Source of the DNA: Pelagibacteraceae bacterium
Lineage (GTDB): Bacteria; Pseudomonadota; Alphaproteobacteria; Pelagibacterales; Pelagibacteraceae
Direction of reading: 5' to 3'
NCBI GenBank assembly: GCA_018402735.1
Contig: JAGYIF010000001.1
Coordinates: 186,001-250,000, forward strand
Length of the DNA: 64,000 nt
The notes under the pieces were generated by a model that worked only from the letters and a program-made list of their open reading frames with translations, was not told the origin of the DNA and searched no databases. How positions within the stretch are numbered: position 1 is the first letter of the stretch; each line of letters begins with the position of its first letter. The translations under genes and the position numbers were made by a program. Of this stretch, positions 63,355 to 64,000 are shown piece after piece.

Positions 63355-64000
63355 TTAAAATTGCCACTCACTTACTTTATTAAATATAAAATCTCTAAAT
63401 GCTTGAACTCTTGCAACATTTTTTAAAGATTGTGGGAACACAAAGTGAGCTTCATACTTAGGTCCATTAATTTCGCCAAGCACTTTTACTAGTCCGGGTT
63501 TTCCAATAGTCATGTAGTCTGGTAATGCAGCCAATCCAACTCCACTATCTACAGCTAGAAGTAATGCGTAAATATTATTCACTTTCATTACCGACTTTCT
63601 TTTATTTTTTGTCCCCAATTTTAAAATCCATTCTTTTTGGGATAGTGGTGAAGGTGTTCCTCGTCCATACGTAATTAAATTATGCTTATCCAAATCTTTA
63701 ACGGTTCTTGGAACTCCAGATTTTTCTAGATACTTAGATGATCCATAAATATGATAATTAATATCGATAAGTTTTTTTTGAATATAATTTAGCTGCTTTG
63801 GCTGTCTCATCCATATTGCAATATCAGCTTCTCTAGTACTTAAATCTAATTCCTGATCGGTCACAATTAGCTCTACTTCAATATCTGGATTTTTTTCCAT
63901 AAATTCTTGAATTCTTGGCGTTAACCAAATTCCACCAAAACCCACCACTGTTGTTACAACAATTTTTCCTGATGGCTTATCTTTTTTGTCCATCAAGTCA
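63355..64000 (-). CDS. LysR-family transcriptional regulator, C-terminal part (start beyond window)
   Basis: The frame is open through the right edge of the window, so the DNA-binding N-terminus is outside. The visible 215 residues are the LysR effector-binding domain: GKIVVTTVVGFGGIWLTPRIQEFMEKNPDIEVELI, DLSTREADIAIWM, AVDSGVGLAALPDYM. An in-frame ATG near 63993 is probably internal. Its target genes are unknown. Confidence 0.9.
   Translation of the reverse strand, partial: DLMDKKDKPSGKIVVTTVVGFGGIWLTPRIQEFMEKNPDIEVELIVTDQELDLSTREADIAIWMRQPKQLNYIQKKLIDINYHIYGSSKYLEKSGVPRTVKDLDKHNLITYGRGTPSPLSQKEWILKLGTKNKRKSVMKVNNIYALLLAVDSGVGLAALPDYMTIGKPGLVKVLGEINGPKYEAHFVFPQSLKNVARVQAFRDFIFNKVSEWQF

Overview
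The window is 64 kb of compact, AT-rich (roughly two thirds A+T by eye) bacterial chromosome. Gene content points to a streamlined marine alphaproteobacterium, SAR11-like or of an HIMB59/AEGEAN-169-like lineage; the sequence alone does not let me choose. The signs are a green-tuned proteorhodopsin, a tandem glycine riboswitch in front of gcvT, alphaproteobacterial-style PhaR, SerC, DUF3553, DUF6165 and DUF6552 proteins, tiny intergenic gaps, and many stop/start overlaps. I see no transposase, integrase, prophage or CRISPR array.

Layout. 1-1014: the tail of a dipeptide epimerase converges on proteorhodopsin through a shared terminator. 1223-8781: propionyl-CoA synthetase, then a complete polyhydroxyalkanoate (PHA) locus, phasin-phaB-phaA on the minus strand diverging from phaC-phaR, with a cluster of TTGC/GCAA dyads between them. 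8774-13499: dihydroorotase, YgfZ, DUF2721, tRNA-Leu(GAG), nadA-nadC. 13503-20019: a tight operon S49 peptidase-glyQ-glyS-ppdK. 20142-26314: ispB, then gcvT-gcvH-gcvP-small ORF-tspO behind the glycine riboswitch. 26560-28415: bicupin, exported MsrB, AhpD-like protein. 28408-32571: an unusual gene cluster (71-aa protein, radical SAM protein with C-terminal cysteines, TVP38-type membrane protein, 52-aa ORF, fused glycosyltransferase/DUF2064 protein) that is interrupted by a GC-rich DUF3047 gene lying between two 33-bp direct repeats. 32609-36089: gamma carbonic anhydrase and envelope glycosyltransferases. 36086-39577: nitrilase, SpeD-SpeE fusion, MTA phosphorylase and apt, a polyamine/methylthioadenosine salvage group. 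39574-46141: EamA transporter, tesA, ybbA-ybbP, formate-THF ligase. 46211-54096: DUF6279 lipoprotein, tRNA-Met, RhlE-type helicase, LysE exporter, a 27-aa very basic peptide gene, mnmA, DUF3553, cysQ-like phosphatase, recX and others. 54097-59878: amtB, rhodanese, 1-Cys peroxiredoxin, and the serC-serA-serB operon. 59943-64000: a CADD-type self-sacrificing p-aminobenzoate synthase homologue, HU, RseP, LysE, PII, and the start-less part of a LysR regulator.

How the genes fit together. Serine synthesis (serCAB), glycine cleavage (gcvTHP under glycine control), formate-THF ligase and a CADD-like pABA/folate enzyme together describe one-carbon metabolism. SpeDE makes MTA, which MtnP and Apt can return to the adenine pool. 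PhaB/PhaA/PhaC/phasin/PhaR make and regulate a carbon store, and PrpE can feed propionyl-CoA. AmtB and PII handle ammonium. The most unusual items are the 33-bp-repeat-flanked DUF3047 insertion in the radical SAM cluster, the CADD homologue with the sacrificial tyrosine and the lysine donor conserved, the 27-aa basic peptide gene, the hairpins in front of proteorhodopsin and between phasin and phaB, and several small genes below the usual annotation cutoff.
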